A stretch of DNA of 64,000 nucleotides from positions 49,703,206-49,767,205 of the forward strand of contig CM076145.1 of assembly GCA_038025085.1 (NCBI GenBank). Reading direction: 5' to 3'. A model generated the notes under the pieces. The model did no database searches. It was not told the DNA's origin and saw only the letters and a program-made list of their open reading frames with translations. The DNA comes from Tetragonia tetragonoides. Lineage: Eukaryota; Streptophyta; Magnoliopsida; Caryophyllales; Aizoaceae. Numbering within the stretch: position 1 is the first letter of the stretch; the number at the start of each line of letters is the position of its first letter. Below are positions 1 through 11,313 of the stretch, in pieces. Made by a program: the position numbers and the translations under genes.

Positions 1-3000
1 TTTATTAGTGCACACAATTAAGGATTTGGCAATGTTCTAAACTTAAGCAAATAAAGCAAGAAGACTGATGCTTAAAAGATCATGCCCCAGACCAGCAACT
101 CGCAAGGAATTTCATAAGTCAGTCTTGGAATCTTGTATTGATAAAAGCAATATAGCATATAGACATAAAGTATTAGTGAATATATATAAGTATTCAGACA
201 AAAGGTATTGACCTCATGCCAAAATACTACACAGACTAGGTATTTTAAGCTATTCCCTCTTAAAAAATAATTGAAGTTAGATCTATAGACTATACAACCT
301 GTACTTTACTGAGATTCGTACAAGAATAAATATACAATCTCATATTTCAAGAAATTGATATCTCCTCATCTAGAGCATTAGATCATTTGCTAAACCCTTC
401 AACCCAACCCCTTTTCAGGAAATGAACGGCATATGTATCATTTAATTGAGGTCTAAGAAAAACAATCATATTTACTAGCAAAAGAAAAAAAAGAAAAACA
501 ATCATATTTAAGTACACAACCCTACTTTGAAAAAGGGGGTATATTAATGCAAGCATGTTGCACTAATAAATAGGAGTACCCCATAACTATCATTGGACAG
601 AGCAAATAATGAAAATACATTTTGCAAGTGGGTAGGGGCTGTTAACGTAGAAAGCCCCATACAAAGTACAAACTGTCAAATGGCCAACTGTTGCCGGAGT
701 AAGAGTGAAGCCCCAAGCTTCTCACCAAAGGCAAAAGAAATGGAAAAGAAAAACAATACCGGTTTCTTAATAATCTAATCTAAGCCCAATAGTAAACTTC
801 TATGTCTTGCTTCAAGAGGACATAAAGATCAAACTTTAAGCTAACAAAGGAGGCAGGGCAAGAAATCAGCTTACAGTTTCGCTGTACGGTGGTTAGGGAT
901 GTTAAAATAACATCTAAATTTCAACTTAACAATCATTAAGATACATAATTTATTATGCGCCCATAGGTGCTGGTCCTTGAACTGGTTATAAAAACCTCAA
1001 ACAGTACTCAGAGTCATGTTAGCTTCGAGCTAAGCACGCAACACACAGATAGTATCCCCCCATCTGCTAATCATCGTTTGTCGTCACATAGCTTAACTGA
1101 ATCAAACATCTCTTCCCCCCCCCCCCCTCTCTCAATAATTAACCAATAATAGCATAATATAAGTTCTTAAAGGTAAAACTAATTCAAAAAGACATCTCAT
1201 CTTTGTAGTCCTAGTCTCCCAGTGCTAATGCTTAATTAGCGAATACGACTAAATTCATCGAGTTTCCTGCATCGCCATAAATGAATCGACTAAGTCAAAT
1301 CCTATTAAAAGGCAGAAAGAGACACAGAATCCCACATCTACAATTTGTTTGCTTGGTCAGGAATCAGCACTAGCATCACATCCCCTTCTTCTATTTTGCA
1401 ATGTATTTCACTTTGATGTATCCGCGCATAAAAGATCGAAGTCATGCATCCACTTAAATAAATGCTAGAAAATGATAGTCACTAGGGCTACCTGTACATT
1501 CTATCAAGAACACCTAAGAGGCTAAGACCTTGCATACATATAAGATTTCTTCTTAACAATAATTCATGCAACTCGTATGCAGAAGAGTCAACTGTATTTT
1601 TAAATGAGCTAATATTCATTGTTTTTAGATAACATGGGTGTCCAAGCTTTGCTTGACTAATCGTCTAATCCCATGGGCCCTGAAGTTAACGACCGGTAAA
1701 ACCTCCAGTGGCCCTGTGGGGACTCTGACCTAGGACCTCTAACGACCGATAAAATGAGCTAATATTCATTTATTCCCTAAATACTCAGGAGGGAGTTCTC
1801 ATACTATCGGGATTACTTTAGAGACGCAATGTAACACTATGAGCAACATCTTGTGCCTCCTTACGAAGATATCTATTAGCCAATTGATAAAGCAAAATAT
1901 CAGATCGATTGTAAATTTCCTTGACAATTCTCTTCACTCCATCTTGCATCTAAAATCAATATCCCTGCAATACAATCAACACGCTCATTCACAGCCCATC
2001 TCATGGCTACCAAGCAAGCCCTCGACTCCACTTGAATTGCTGAGTTGCTGGTTCAGCCAACAAAGCAGTAGCTCTTCTGCTAATTTTCTATCCATCATCT
2101 CTATCGTGCTCAAACCAGACTATGCCTACTAAGGCCTATATAGATTTAAACTTCAAGATTACCACCAGAATTCAGATCTTGGGTGAACGCATTCAGAATG
2201 TCACATCTCATGAAAAATTTTGTCCTTCCCATTAGTTTCCTATTCGTCCTTCCAAAACCACTCTTTGTTTTCTCCATCCTCCTTTTGAAATGCTCCACTG
2301 TGTGAGCCATAACATCAGCATTTCCTCTCAAGTCTCACCAAGTCCAAACCCTCTTCAGCAACTTTCTACAATCAAAGATGAACTCCCTTAAGAGTGCTCT
2401 TTTCCTTAGGAGTCCAGATAGCCCAAAGCAACACAACGACGTACATCATTGTTCATTTATCCCTTCCTGATGCAAAACTCTGTCCCTCTCAATAAGATAA
2501 GAAGTAAATCAAAATGGACCTATAAGAATTGCCTTTACCTAAATCCCAAGCAGACCATTGCAGAAACAAGGAAAAATCACATAGGACCTAAAGAATGGCT
2601 CAAGATTTCCAATTAATTCCCACAAAGGCACAATTCTCAACCATCATTCAGCAAATAAAAAACAAGGCAATAGCTTCATTTACTATCTATAAGCTCCAGA
2701 GTTGCACTGACCACCTCAATTCAGTAACATTGATAAATGAACTTCAGAACTCAACATTGAACCTTTTTGGCTCAGCCTATCTTAAACACACAGCTAGGCC
2801 CTCTCCAAGGAAAGCATGACGGATAAGTTACATATACCCAACTGAGAAGAGCAATCTGATTCACAGAGTATGCACAGCAACATTTACCACAAATTATCCA
2901 GTCAGCTTTACCCAGGATAAGTGACTTGCATCAATGACTTAGGTTTTAATCATGGCTCCTATGCCATCCTTGTCTCACTAAGGTAAACTTGGCTACTATA

Positions 3001-5508
3001 GATCATAAAATTTCGTAGTCCCTTCCGTTCATAGTAATTTAATTGATTAACAAATAAAAATTAAGGCACCTTCCTAATCCATCCCAACGCCCCGATGTAA
3101 AGTTATATGAAAAGAAATTGGAAAAACTTCAGCGAGAACCTAAGGTTAAATGGAAGTACAGAAAGGTATATTGACGCTCCAGTATTATCTCAAGGTACCC
3201 TATTTCAGAAACTTGAGCTAACAAATGTCTTTTATCATAGAAAGTATGGATATGAAACATAAAAGTTTTTTTCTTAATGAAATGACAGCCATATATGTAA
3301 GAACAATTTAGCATTTGAGAGCGATACTAAATAAAAACCAAAACTTAATAGAGAATTAATGGATTTCGATACCTTGGTTTGTCCTCAACTATCAAATAAA
3401 CTCACATACTTTTATGACTGATATCATAATTTTACTTACGCTTGTGAAATACTGTATTCTAAGACATTCCTAAGCATTGAGATACCTCACTGTAATCTTA
3501 CTAAACCTCTAGGTACCTCAAAGGGACTATATTCATTAAATGCAAATAGTAAGACTATCAATCAGTGAATTAATAGTGGCAGAAAAACTCAAATGCAGCT
3601 CAAGAAGTTGAAAAAACATCTTCCAGATGATATTTCTATATAGCAATGTTGACACTGTACAGATAACTATAGCTGCTTACTCACCTAATAGAATGTAACA
3701 AGATCATTCTCAAGGAATGTCACAAGATAACTCTCAAGTAGAGTACAGTATCCAGGTTAACCAACGATAACAGGAAAAGGAATACCTCAAGGGAGTATAA
3801 GAAGGAACAACAAAGATAGGAAAGATCCTTTACTTGCAGAGTGGAGCACCCAGTTGAAAAGCCTGTGTCTAGATGGGACTGACATAGTTGGCAAATCTAC
3901 CTGTCATAAAAAGGAAAATAACTGTTATAAAGCATCAGATATACAGAATGCCAGACCTCTTCAGTAACACAAAACATCTTGGTGCCTACTTTGGAATGAC
4001 GAAGTTTAGAACACATGCCTCCACCCAAGAAAAAATAGAAAACTAGAACAGAGCACTGAAGTAATGAAGCTGAAGCTAGAACATTAGGACTAACTAGTAC
4101 TGGTTTTGTGGCCCTATCCCAAAACAATCAAGAGATAATGTGATTCCAGAAAGAAAAAAAAAATCCGAGCATTTCTCTCCAGCCAAAGGCACCGCAACAC
4201 AGCAGATATGGCATTCTACCAAAGCATACGCTTCTCCTTCCTCCTTCCAAAACCCACAAAGTGTATCTACAGAAACACTAAAACAGTAGCAGAGCAAACC
4301 CAACTCTCCCCAAATATGTCAAACAACCTACGACCAGAGGCTTCACCCTACCTCACAAGTCACACCGGAAGAAGACGTGTGTCAATGTCTTGTTACTCAC
4401 CAACACAGCAAAAAAAATATCTGGAGAAATAGCTACTCCCCGTCTCCTCCTTTGGCGCAAATCATAAGTATTAATCTCACTCACCAACACAACACACAAA
4501 TATCACAGTTCTTGTAACTTGTGATTTCACAAAGAATTGCTGGTAAGTGACATACAAGGATTGGAAAATGAAGGTGCTAGTAAGATGCAGGTAGAATTTG
4601 TGGATAACATATCATGTTTAAGAGTGTTCACAGAAGAAGAAATGATTTTGCGAGCTTGTGCCATAGGATAGGATCAGAGCTTGAAGGCGGAAATAGATAA
4701 AATCCACACTTGGTGGAAGGGAAGACTAGTAAATTTGCTTGATAACTTGCCACCTATAACCAATTACTCTCTCCATACATTATGTTATAAAGATAACCAC
4801 CTCATGCCAGCACTATGGGAAATCAGGACACATCCTTTTATTTGTCGTGAAAAAACAACATTCGGACAGTATGACTGATTCGCTCGCCACTCTCACTTTA
4901 AAATCAACAAAACACAGCCAAAAAAATTAAATGGAGGCGTACAAGAGAAGACGGAGAGAGTGCATCGCTAGGGATATATAGGAATTCATTGGCAATATCT
5001 TTAACCCTCAATTGTAAGGGGCTCAGTATGCTGCTTAGAAGCTACAAATTATACTAAATAGTAAATACATTCAAAATCACACCGCGCTTTCGTATTTTGT
5101 TATTGTTTCAAGTCGTAAGGGTCATTCGCATATCCTCTCGGCTAATAAGGATTTATCAACCAATATCACACACACACACACACACACACACAACATGAAA
5201 TCATTGAATGAAAATCAAGTACTAACAGATTATCAGTCCCATGCTTCACAAAATAGCTCTAAACAATCACAAAACTTATCAATTACATTACAAAACTCAA
5301 AACCTAGAGAGAGAGAGAGACTGACATTCAGCGGGAGAATTCGGACGATCAGGAAGCTTAGAAACGAGACTAGCAGACGCAATCGCGCAATGAACAGGAA
5401 TCATCGAGCTCAATTCTCGCCATAACCTAGCAAAAAAAAAACATATAAAATGTCAGAATTTGAACGAAAACATAGATTTGAAGAGAGAGAAAGTGGAAGA
5501 GAGTTACC
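1..5508. other. Mostly non-coding stretch, probably introns or 3' region of a minus-strand gene
   Basis: No convincing long coding region is seen on either strand. On the minus strand one segment, 3900 down to 3834, is bounded by a good acceptor (ACAG) and a good donor (GTAAAG). It could be a small exon of the locus whose first exon lies at 5508-5658. A (CA)n microsatellite lies at about 5167-5191 and a C11 run near 1108. The SINE at 1621-1751 is listed separately. Confidence 0.4.
1602..1770 (-). mobile_element. Au-type SINE, 5'-truncated, with 19-bp target-site duplication
   Basis: The body is 1621-1751, flanked by perfect 19-bp direct repeats (aaatgagctaatattcatt) at 1602-1620 and 1752-1770. 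Read on the minus strand it has the features I associate with plant Au SINEs: GAGGTCCTAGGT, a degenerate B-box-like GGTCAGAGTCC, ACTGGAGGTTTTACC, CCCATGGGATTAG, a GGACACCCATGTTATC end and a short A tail. The A-box end seems to be missing, so this is probably a truncated, inactive copy. The target duplication shows that it arrived by retroposition. Confidence 0.8.
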
Positions 5509-5658
5509 TCAATGAAGAATATGAGAGAGAAAGGAGAACTCGTTGTCGTTGGAGATGAATGAATTGGGGAATCGCGATGAAGTGGAAAATGGAGATTGTT
5601 TCTTAAATATGAAGCGAATAAATGTTGATGATCTTCCTCCAGCAATTGAAGCTGCCAT
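5508..5658 (-). CDS. Short presequence-like first exon (49 codons), product not recognised
   Basis: The ATG at 5658 opens a 49-residue frame that begins MAASIAGGRSSTFIRFIFKK, followed by a Ser/Arg/Phe-rich stretch. It looks like a mitochondrial or plastid presequence, with basic residues, Ser and almost no acid residues near the start. The frame stops at 5509-5511, one base before a strong donor at 5508/5507 (GAG|GTAAC), so the stop sits upstream of a splice junction. An overlapping frame starting at 5645 (MLEEDHQHLF) stays open through the donor and is an alternative. A CT-rich leader lies just upstream at 5660-5750. Small plant NFD6- or NOXY2-like mitochondrial proteins have similar starts, but I cannot match this one, so function is left open. 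Confidence 0.35.
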
Positions 5659-5759
5659 TGTTAACAATTCTTCTCCCTCTCTTCACTCTCCTTCAAACGC
5701 TAAAACCCTCCCTTGAACCCCTCCCTTGAACCCCTCCCTTTTCTGTTCAAGGTAAAACT

Positions 5760-7515
5760 TATTTATAGTACTATATTTTTTGTTTATTCTACTAAATTAT
5801 TGTTTCTTCTACTGAATTTTGTTGAATACTGCTGAATTTTGTTCGAATACTGCTGAAGTTTGTTGAAATTTGATAAAATAAACAAAAATAAATTATGGAG
5901 AACATACGCTTAATCTAGTCGGGTATGGGTTGGGGTGAAAAAGTCGGGTATGGGTTGCGGTGAAAAACACAAGTGAGTAGTAATTTATATGTGTCAAATA
6001 TAGGTGTTTGCTCGTGCTTATTTAGTGTCCATGTCGTACCGTGTAAGAGTTGTATACTTGTATTGGGTCATTCTTTGCCTCGTGCAAATCGTGCTAGAAG
6101 CCATTTTTGTGATGAAGGTGACATGAGCTAAGGGGTGGTCGACCTCCCTCGAGCCCTCCCAAACTCTCCCAAACTCCTCAACTTCCAACCCCTTTATCCC
6201 CGGCCTATTGTTAAACTATTTCTTACGAACAAATTATATGACTTTCAATCCAATTAGGTGGTGATATAACGACATTATCTTACTTTAACGTTATATTATT
6301 CATCTATGAAACTATTTCTTATTCACAAGCAAGAAAGAACATGAGCGAATATTAAGAAACCAATATCATCACATATATTAGAAGAGATTTTTAGGAGTAG
6401 AAAAAAGATTAAGATGACCAAATGCTATAATTGTTCCAGTTACATCCCCAAATGACCACAAATTCGACTAATTCATTTGCTTCTCTAAAATGTAAAACGT
6501 CCGCATTAGCATGAACAAAAAAAAAAAGTGAGATCATAAATTGCCTCTATAACGATGTTTATAAATCCCCAAAGATTTTTCATCTAGTGCGAAGAGATTT
6601 TATAATTGGTAAAATATAACTCATGGTCAATATAGTACTCCGTCGAAGTGGCTATCTTATTTTTTCACTTTCGGGTGTCTTAATTGACTATAAAAGTTCC
6701 CGGATAGATATAGACTTCTATTAATGAAAACTTTCCAACCCGACTAATAAAACTATTTAAAGTTACATTGTGTAAATTGTCTTGTTAACTCATTTGTTAT
6801 AGAAGTTTTAACATCGATGAAAAGTGTGTTAGTTTTTACTTATTTAATAATTGGTTGAGTTTTATTCGATTCAATTCATAACTTTTCTCTCACATACTTC
6901 GTATACAACAAAGAGAGAATGCTTAAACAAAAATATCATTTGGTATTAATTTATTTATATTTATTTTTCTTCGTATTTTTTAAAATTTAATTTCAATTTT
7001 AATTATATTTTGGTTGAGTTTTTGTTTTCTCTCTCGTCACCGACCCCAAAAAAGCTATGCCAGACAGCGTCTTTTAAGCACTGCACAAGCTAACATAGAT
7101 GGCGAGTCTCTAAATGAATGAAATTAAATGCCCCAAACTCAAAAGTCAAAACGTCATATTTCTTTTCTATGAAAATCATTTCTGTCTACAGTGCAACTCT
7201 CTCCCTCTCTTCAATTTCCATCTCTCCAATTTCTACAAGAAACCCCAATTTCTACCACAGTGAGTTAAAATTCCCATCCCCCCTATTCCCCCACGTATGC
7301 AATTGATACAATTTTATCACTGCCCATCACAAATTAGTTGCTTCAAAAAACCTAATATTTCCAAAAGTTTTAATCATTCAAATATAGGGCTTAATTAGAT
7401 CGGGTAAAACTTAAGGGATAAATTTGAGAGATAGAGCAGAAGAAAGTGGCTAAAGGCTTATCACCCAATGTTTTCTAATCACCAAGATGACCAAGAATCA
7501 GATAGTTAAGTTGGT
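5760..7515. other. AT-rich intergenic DNA
   Basis: No gene was seen. A short imperfect tandem duplication (gtcgggtatgggttg, twice) lies at about 5925-5965. The rest is AT-rich with scattered poly-A/T runs. Confidence 0.5.
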
Positions 7516-7739
7516 AAGTGCAAGAAATTGGGTCGCAGATCAGTTTAAGTCGCTATATGCGTTGACGGTTTTCGTGGTGCTGAATTCGCCATCTACAATA
7601 GCCGACTTATGTTTTTGCTGCACCCAACCCAACAACGTAAGTCGCTCTTGCGTTTAGCGACTTTACTGAGATAAAATCGCCACCCTCATTAGCGACTTAT
7701 GGCTGTTAAACGGAAAAAAAAGCAGCGCAGTATGTAGTG
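7516..7739. mobile_element. Small non-autonomous CACTA-like element
   Basis: The right end reads tatGTAGTG, the complement of a CACTAC terminus, at 7734-7739. The left end near 7516 (agtgcaagaaatt) resembles a decayed CACTACAAGAAATT terminus. Between them the motif AGCGACTT or its complement AAGTCGCT recurs at about 7543, 7640, 7656 and 7690, like the subterminal repeat arrays of CACTA (En/Spm) elements. No transposase is encoded and no clean 3-bp target duplication is visible, so the limits are approximate. It ends about 110 bp upstream of the RLP24 telo-boxes. Confidence 0.5.
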
Positions 7740-7847
7740 TCCCGAGCCTACGTGGACACCATGGTGAGAATTTATTTCTAAACCGAGCCTAATCTAGTCT
7801 AGGTATTAATTTGCCAAATGAACCTTTATGGTTCCGTTTAATGAATA

Positions 7848-7871
7848 AGGGTTTAGGCCGACTAGGGTTTT
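7848..7871. promoter_or_regulatory. Two telo-box-like motifs upstream of RLP24
   Basis: AGGGTTTA (7848-7855) and AGGGTTTT (7864-7871) are telo-box cores in the minus-strand sense (AAACCCT). They are typical of promoters of plant ribosomal-protein and ribosome-biogenesis genes. They lie just before the leader and the (CT)n tract, which suits the gene that follows. Assignment by motif and position only. Confidence 0.55.
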
Positions 7872-7953
7872 AGCTCCGGCTCAATTGTTTTTCGTTTAGA
7901 AGGAGCACTTCTCTTCAGTTGTCATTCCTTTTCCGGCTTCTCCAAGCACCAGG

Positions 7954-7958
<5 letters not shown>

Positions 7959-7993
<35 letters not shown>
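7959..7993 (+). repeat. (CT)n microsatellite in the RLP24 leader
   Basis: About 17 uninterrupted CT units in the presumed 5' untranslated region. Such pyrimidine tracts are common in plant leaders. Confidence 0.9.
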
Positions 7994-7995
<2 letters not shown>

Positions 7996-8875
7996 CCTTT
8001 CCCCCTTCTGGTATGCATCCATCATCTTTCGTCTCTCTCTATGTTGTTTCCTCTTTCTTTATCATCTCAATTACCATCTCATCTATGATTTTGCCCTTTT
8101 AATTTCCTTAATTTCGCGATCTAGCATTTGTCGAAGGAAACCCTAATTTTCCAATCCGAACTTAAATTTTAAGAACTGGGGTTGTTTTAGATTGTTTAGT
8201 CGCTTTAACTGGAATCTGAATGACGTAATGTGGAGAATCTGGTAGGCAAGCTTAGTAATAGGCTGAAGACGATAAGGAGATATTTCTGTTTATCTTATTT
8301 AATTCGAGTATTTTCTCCCTTGGACTGATTAATTCGAATTTCACTTCAGATAATATAATTAAGGTTTTGATTTTTGGAGTAATGTAAGAGGGTGATAATG
8401 AAGAGCAAAGGAATTGTTATGAATGATGAAATAGCAAAACAGTTTATTTGCATTAGCAATTAGGCGTAATTGTAAATGATAGTAGTAACTTATTTGTATG
8501 TTATTGTTTTGCTGTTAAGCTCATTTCTGTATATGGGGATTTTTTTTATTTTTTTTTTTGTGAGTGGCTTTTGAGTTAAATGTTGAGCCCTATTTAGAAT
8601 ACTATTTGTAATTTGGTTTCGTTTTTACACCTTTTCCACTCTTCTGGAATTGAAGAAGTGGAAAGGTTTGATTGTTTGGACATGTTTTTTCAAATTTTAT
8701 GTTGTTTCCATTGTTGATGAAAATTTTGGAGCATACTAGAAAATTGGAGACAGGATACTTAAATCATTTTATAAAATTAAGCACAGCCTTTGCAATTTTA
8801 TGATTTTTGTGCTCATTCTGAAGAAATAATATTTGCCTGCATTGCAGTTGGTGATTGTTCTAACCAAAGGTTACC

Positions 8876-10726
8876 ATGAGGATAGAGAAGTGCTGGTTCT
8901 GTTCCTCTTCGGTATATCCAGGTCACGGTATCCAGTTTGTGCGCAATGATGCACAGGTAGGGTTGCGTGCTTCTTCTTATTCTTGCAGTTAGTGAGACTT
9001 TTCCCCAGCTGAAAAGTACACGTTATTATGTGGTGGTCTTCTCTTAATTCTAATAAAAAGAGCAAATATCTTGCGTGATGGATTGTATGTGAACTGCGAG
9101 TAGTATGAATTCTGGGTTCTTTAACCTGTTGTATGAAAAGGTTGCAGAAGTTATTCTTGATTGTTGTTTGCCAGTGGTTGATGTCTTCCCTTATTGAGGC
9201 TTAGCCTCTGGCTGCCAAGTGATTGGTTTGCCCTGGGCTTACAAGAGTTTTAAGTGTACAAGTTGTGATACTGAATTGAATTTACTTATATTAGTGCTTG
9301 ATGAATGCTGCTGGTAAATGAAGTGGTGCATGAGAAGTTCAATGTTGATTAGTTTGTTCCAGCAACTAGTCTGGATATCAGAACCATCAGTTATATCAGA
9401 CCGTTATCCTAGCGCATCTCATGAAGCTCTTTAGGATAGTGTAGGAGGCAGGGGAGGGGACAGGTGAACACATTCCTATATTGTAAGTATAGAGACAACG
9501 TCGTATTAGACTCAGAAATGTGTTGTCAGTATGCTGCTTCACAAGAACAGCTCAATGAGTCATTTTGATTTAGTCCACTTTAATCCAAAGCTGAGAAATT
9601 GCCAATGGAGACTCTTTCAGCGCCATTGGAAATGGGCAAGAAATAAAAGACTAGAAGCACTAATGCAGTACTGCTGACTCTGTACGTATAATTATAAATT
9701 TATAATGTAATGGTGCTGGTGTTAAATTCTTGCTTGATTGAATATTTTCCTCCCGAACCCCTAGCTGACGTCGAGCTGACATCACAATATTAGTATATTA
9801 CATACTAATCTGGCAGAGTCAAAAAGCAATGTAATAAAGATTAGTGCAGATCGCCATGCTTATTGGTTATTGCTTGGTTTCTCCAAACACATCAATTTTC
9901 AAATAAAGGCTATTTTGAAGACTACATGTGAAACAGTGAAAAGTCTCAGTTGGACAATCTTGCCTGATGGTGGTTATACGAGCTATATTCTTCATGTGAG
10001 ATTGCTTCTTTTTGCAGATTTTTAAATTTTGCAGATCCAAATGTCACAAAAACTTTAAAATGAAGAGGAACCCTCGAAAGGTGAAGTGGACCAAGGCCTA
10101 CAGAAGAATACATGGAAAGGATATGACACAGGTCTAGTACCTTTTCGCTGTGAACTCAATTTATGATAACCTTTTTATTTTATTCCTAAGATGCATACTC
10201 CCTTACCTTGTCTGGCGGGAGCCTCTTTGGAGGTATTGGGATGCTTTGATGTTGTCCTAAGATGCATATTATTCTAATGCTTCGGTGCTCTCTTGTATCT
10301 TTCCTTTGCAGGACTCTACTTTTGAGTTTGAGAGGAAGCGTAACAGACCAGAGAGATATGACAGAAATCTTACGGAGACGACATTGGGGGCCATCAAGGC
10401 TATTGCTAAGGTCCGAACGACGAGAGCTGACAAACACATCAAGCAGAGGTATGTTTTCGTGCTTGTCTTTGAGTTGTTACCCTCAGCAGCAGACTTTTAT
10501 GAGCAACTCTGGTGCGGAACTCAAATCATGTATATTATAATGTATTGGCAGGTTGAAGCCAAACAAACTTCAAAAGGCGAAGGAGGACCGGGCAACGCTG
10601 CAGCAGGGCATTGACATGGTCAAGGCTCCTTCTGTCCAACGTGAAGATCCTTCTCTCACTCTACCAAAGCTCAAGGTCAAGACTACACAGCCACAGACGG
10701 AAGAAAATCTTGCAATGGAAGAGTAA
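8876..10726 (+). CDS. RLP24: Ribosome biogenesis protein RLP24
   Basis: Four coding exons: 8876-8956, 10018-10131, 10312-10448 and 10552-10726. All introns are GT-AG and phases close to a 168-residue protein. It begins [18 protein letters not shown] and carries the L24e-type zinc-binding pattern: CxxC near residues 6-9 and CxxxC near 32-36. A basic [17 protein letters not shown] segment follows, then a charged C-terminus. RLP24 is the nucleolar paralogue of ribosomal protein L24e. It assembles into pre-60S particles and is replaced by L24e in the cytoplasm. The length suits the family (about 160 residues in Arabidopsis). A 5'-leader intron probably ends at the acceptor near 8846. Intron 2 carries a 57-bp SINE remnant. 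Confidence 0.95.
10184..10268 (+). mobile_element. 57-bp 5'-truncated SINE in RLP24 intron 2
   Basis: A 57-bp insert (10198-10254) is flanked by perfect 14-bp direct repeats tcctaagatgcata at 10184-10197 and 10255-10268. The insert contains CCCTTACCTTGTCTGGCGGG and a GGAGGTATTGGGATG segment and ends in gatgttg. This matches the 3' tail of a plant SINE family with TTG- or GATG-rich ends. A similar sequence lies in NAT12 intron 3 at 25800-25885. Confidence 0.75.
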
Positions 10727-11313
10727 TGTGCTCCAAACAACATCCCAGGCCCATTTTTCTACTGAAAGAGGAATATATTCCTATGTATGTTTCTGGCTGG
10801 GCAAATGTGTAGCCTTTCGCTTTTGTTTTCCCTTCTTGCAATAGGCTGTAATCAAACATGATATACTTCGGAAGCAAATCAATTTCTCACTGGCAGTTTT
10901 TGTAGACAATAGTGTCATTCTAAACTGAGTGATTTTGTTTATTTTCATTTTTCCATCTTTCTTTTCTTTTTTGTGTGCCTTCGCATCGAGTCTAAAGATA
11001 TACTCCTATCTAGTCCAAGGAGTAATTGGTTTATGATTAATCGAACTGGCCCCTCTTCAAGAGCAGAAGCATAAATATGCTCTTTTGACATTACTATGGA
11101 GATTTGGAAGATTAATGTTTGTTTTTGCATTTGTGTTTAGTGGACAATTTTCCGATTAATGAATTTTTTTTCAGCGGATAACGTCCAAACGCAGGGCAAA
11201 ATACCATATCCAACTACCGCCAAAAAGCGAAGAAAACACAAAAATAAAAATGCAAAAACAACAGAAAACATCAAAAATCAAAATCCAAATATTGACCAAA
11301 AAAGAAAATCCAA

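Noticed and set aside
2146..2331. Minus-strand frame with KRRMEKTKSGFGRTNRKL
   Set aside because: Looks faintly like a retroelement remnant, but upstream sequence has stops in all frames and no motif could be confirmed.
10262..10614. Longer open frames running through RLP24 introns
   Set aside because: They ignore clear GT-AG introns; the spliced model gives the conserved RLP24 protein.
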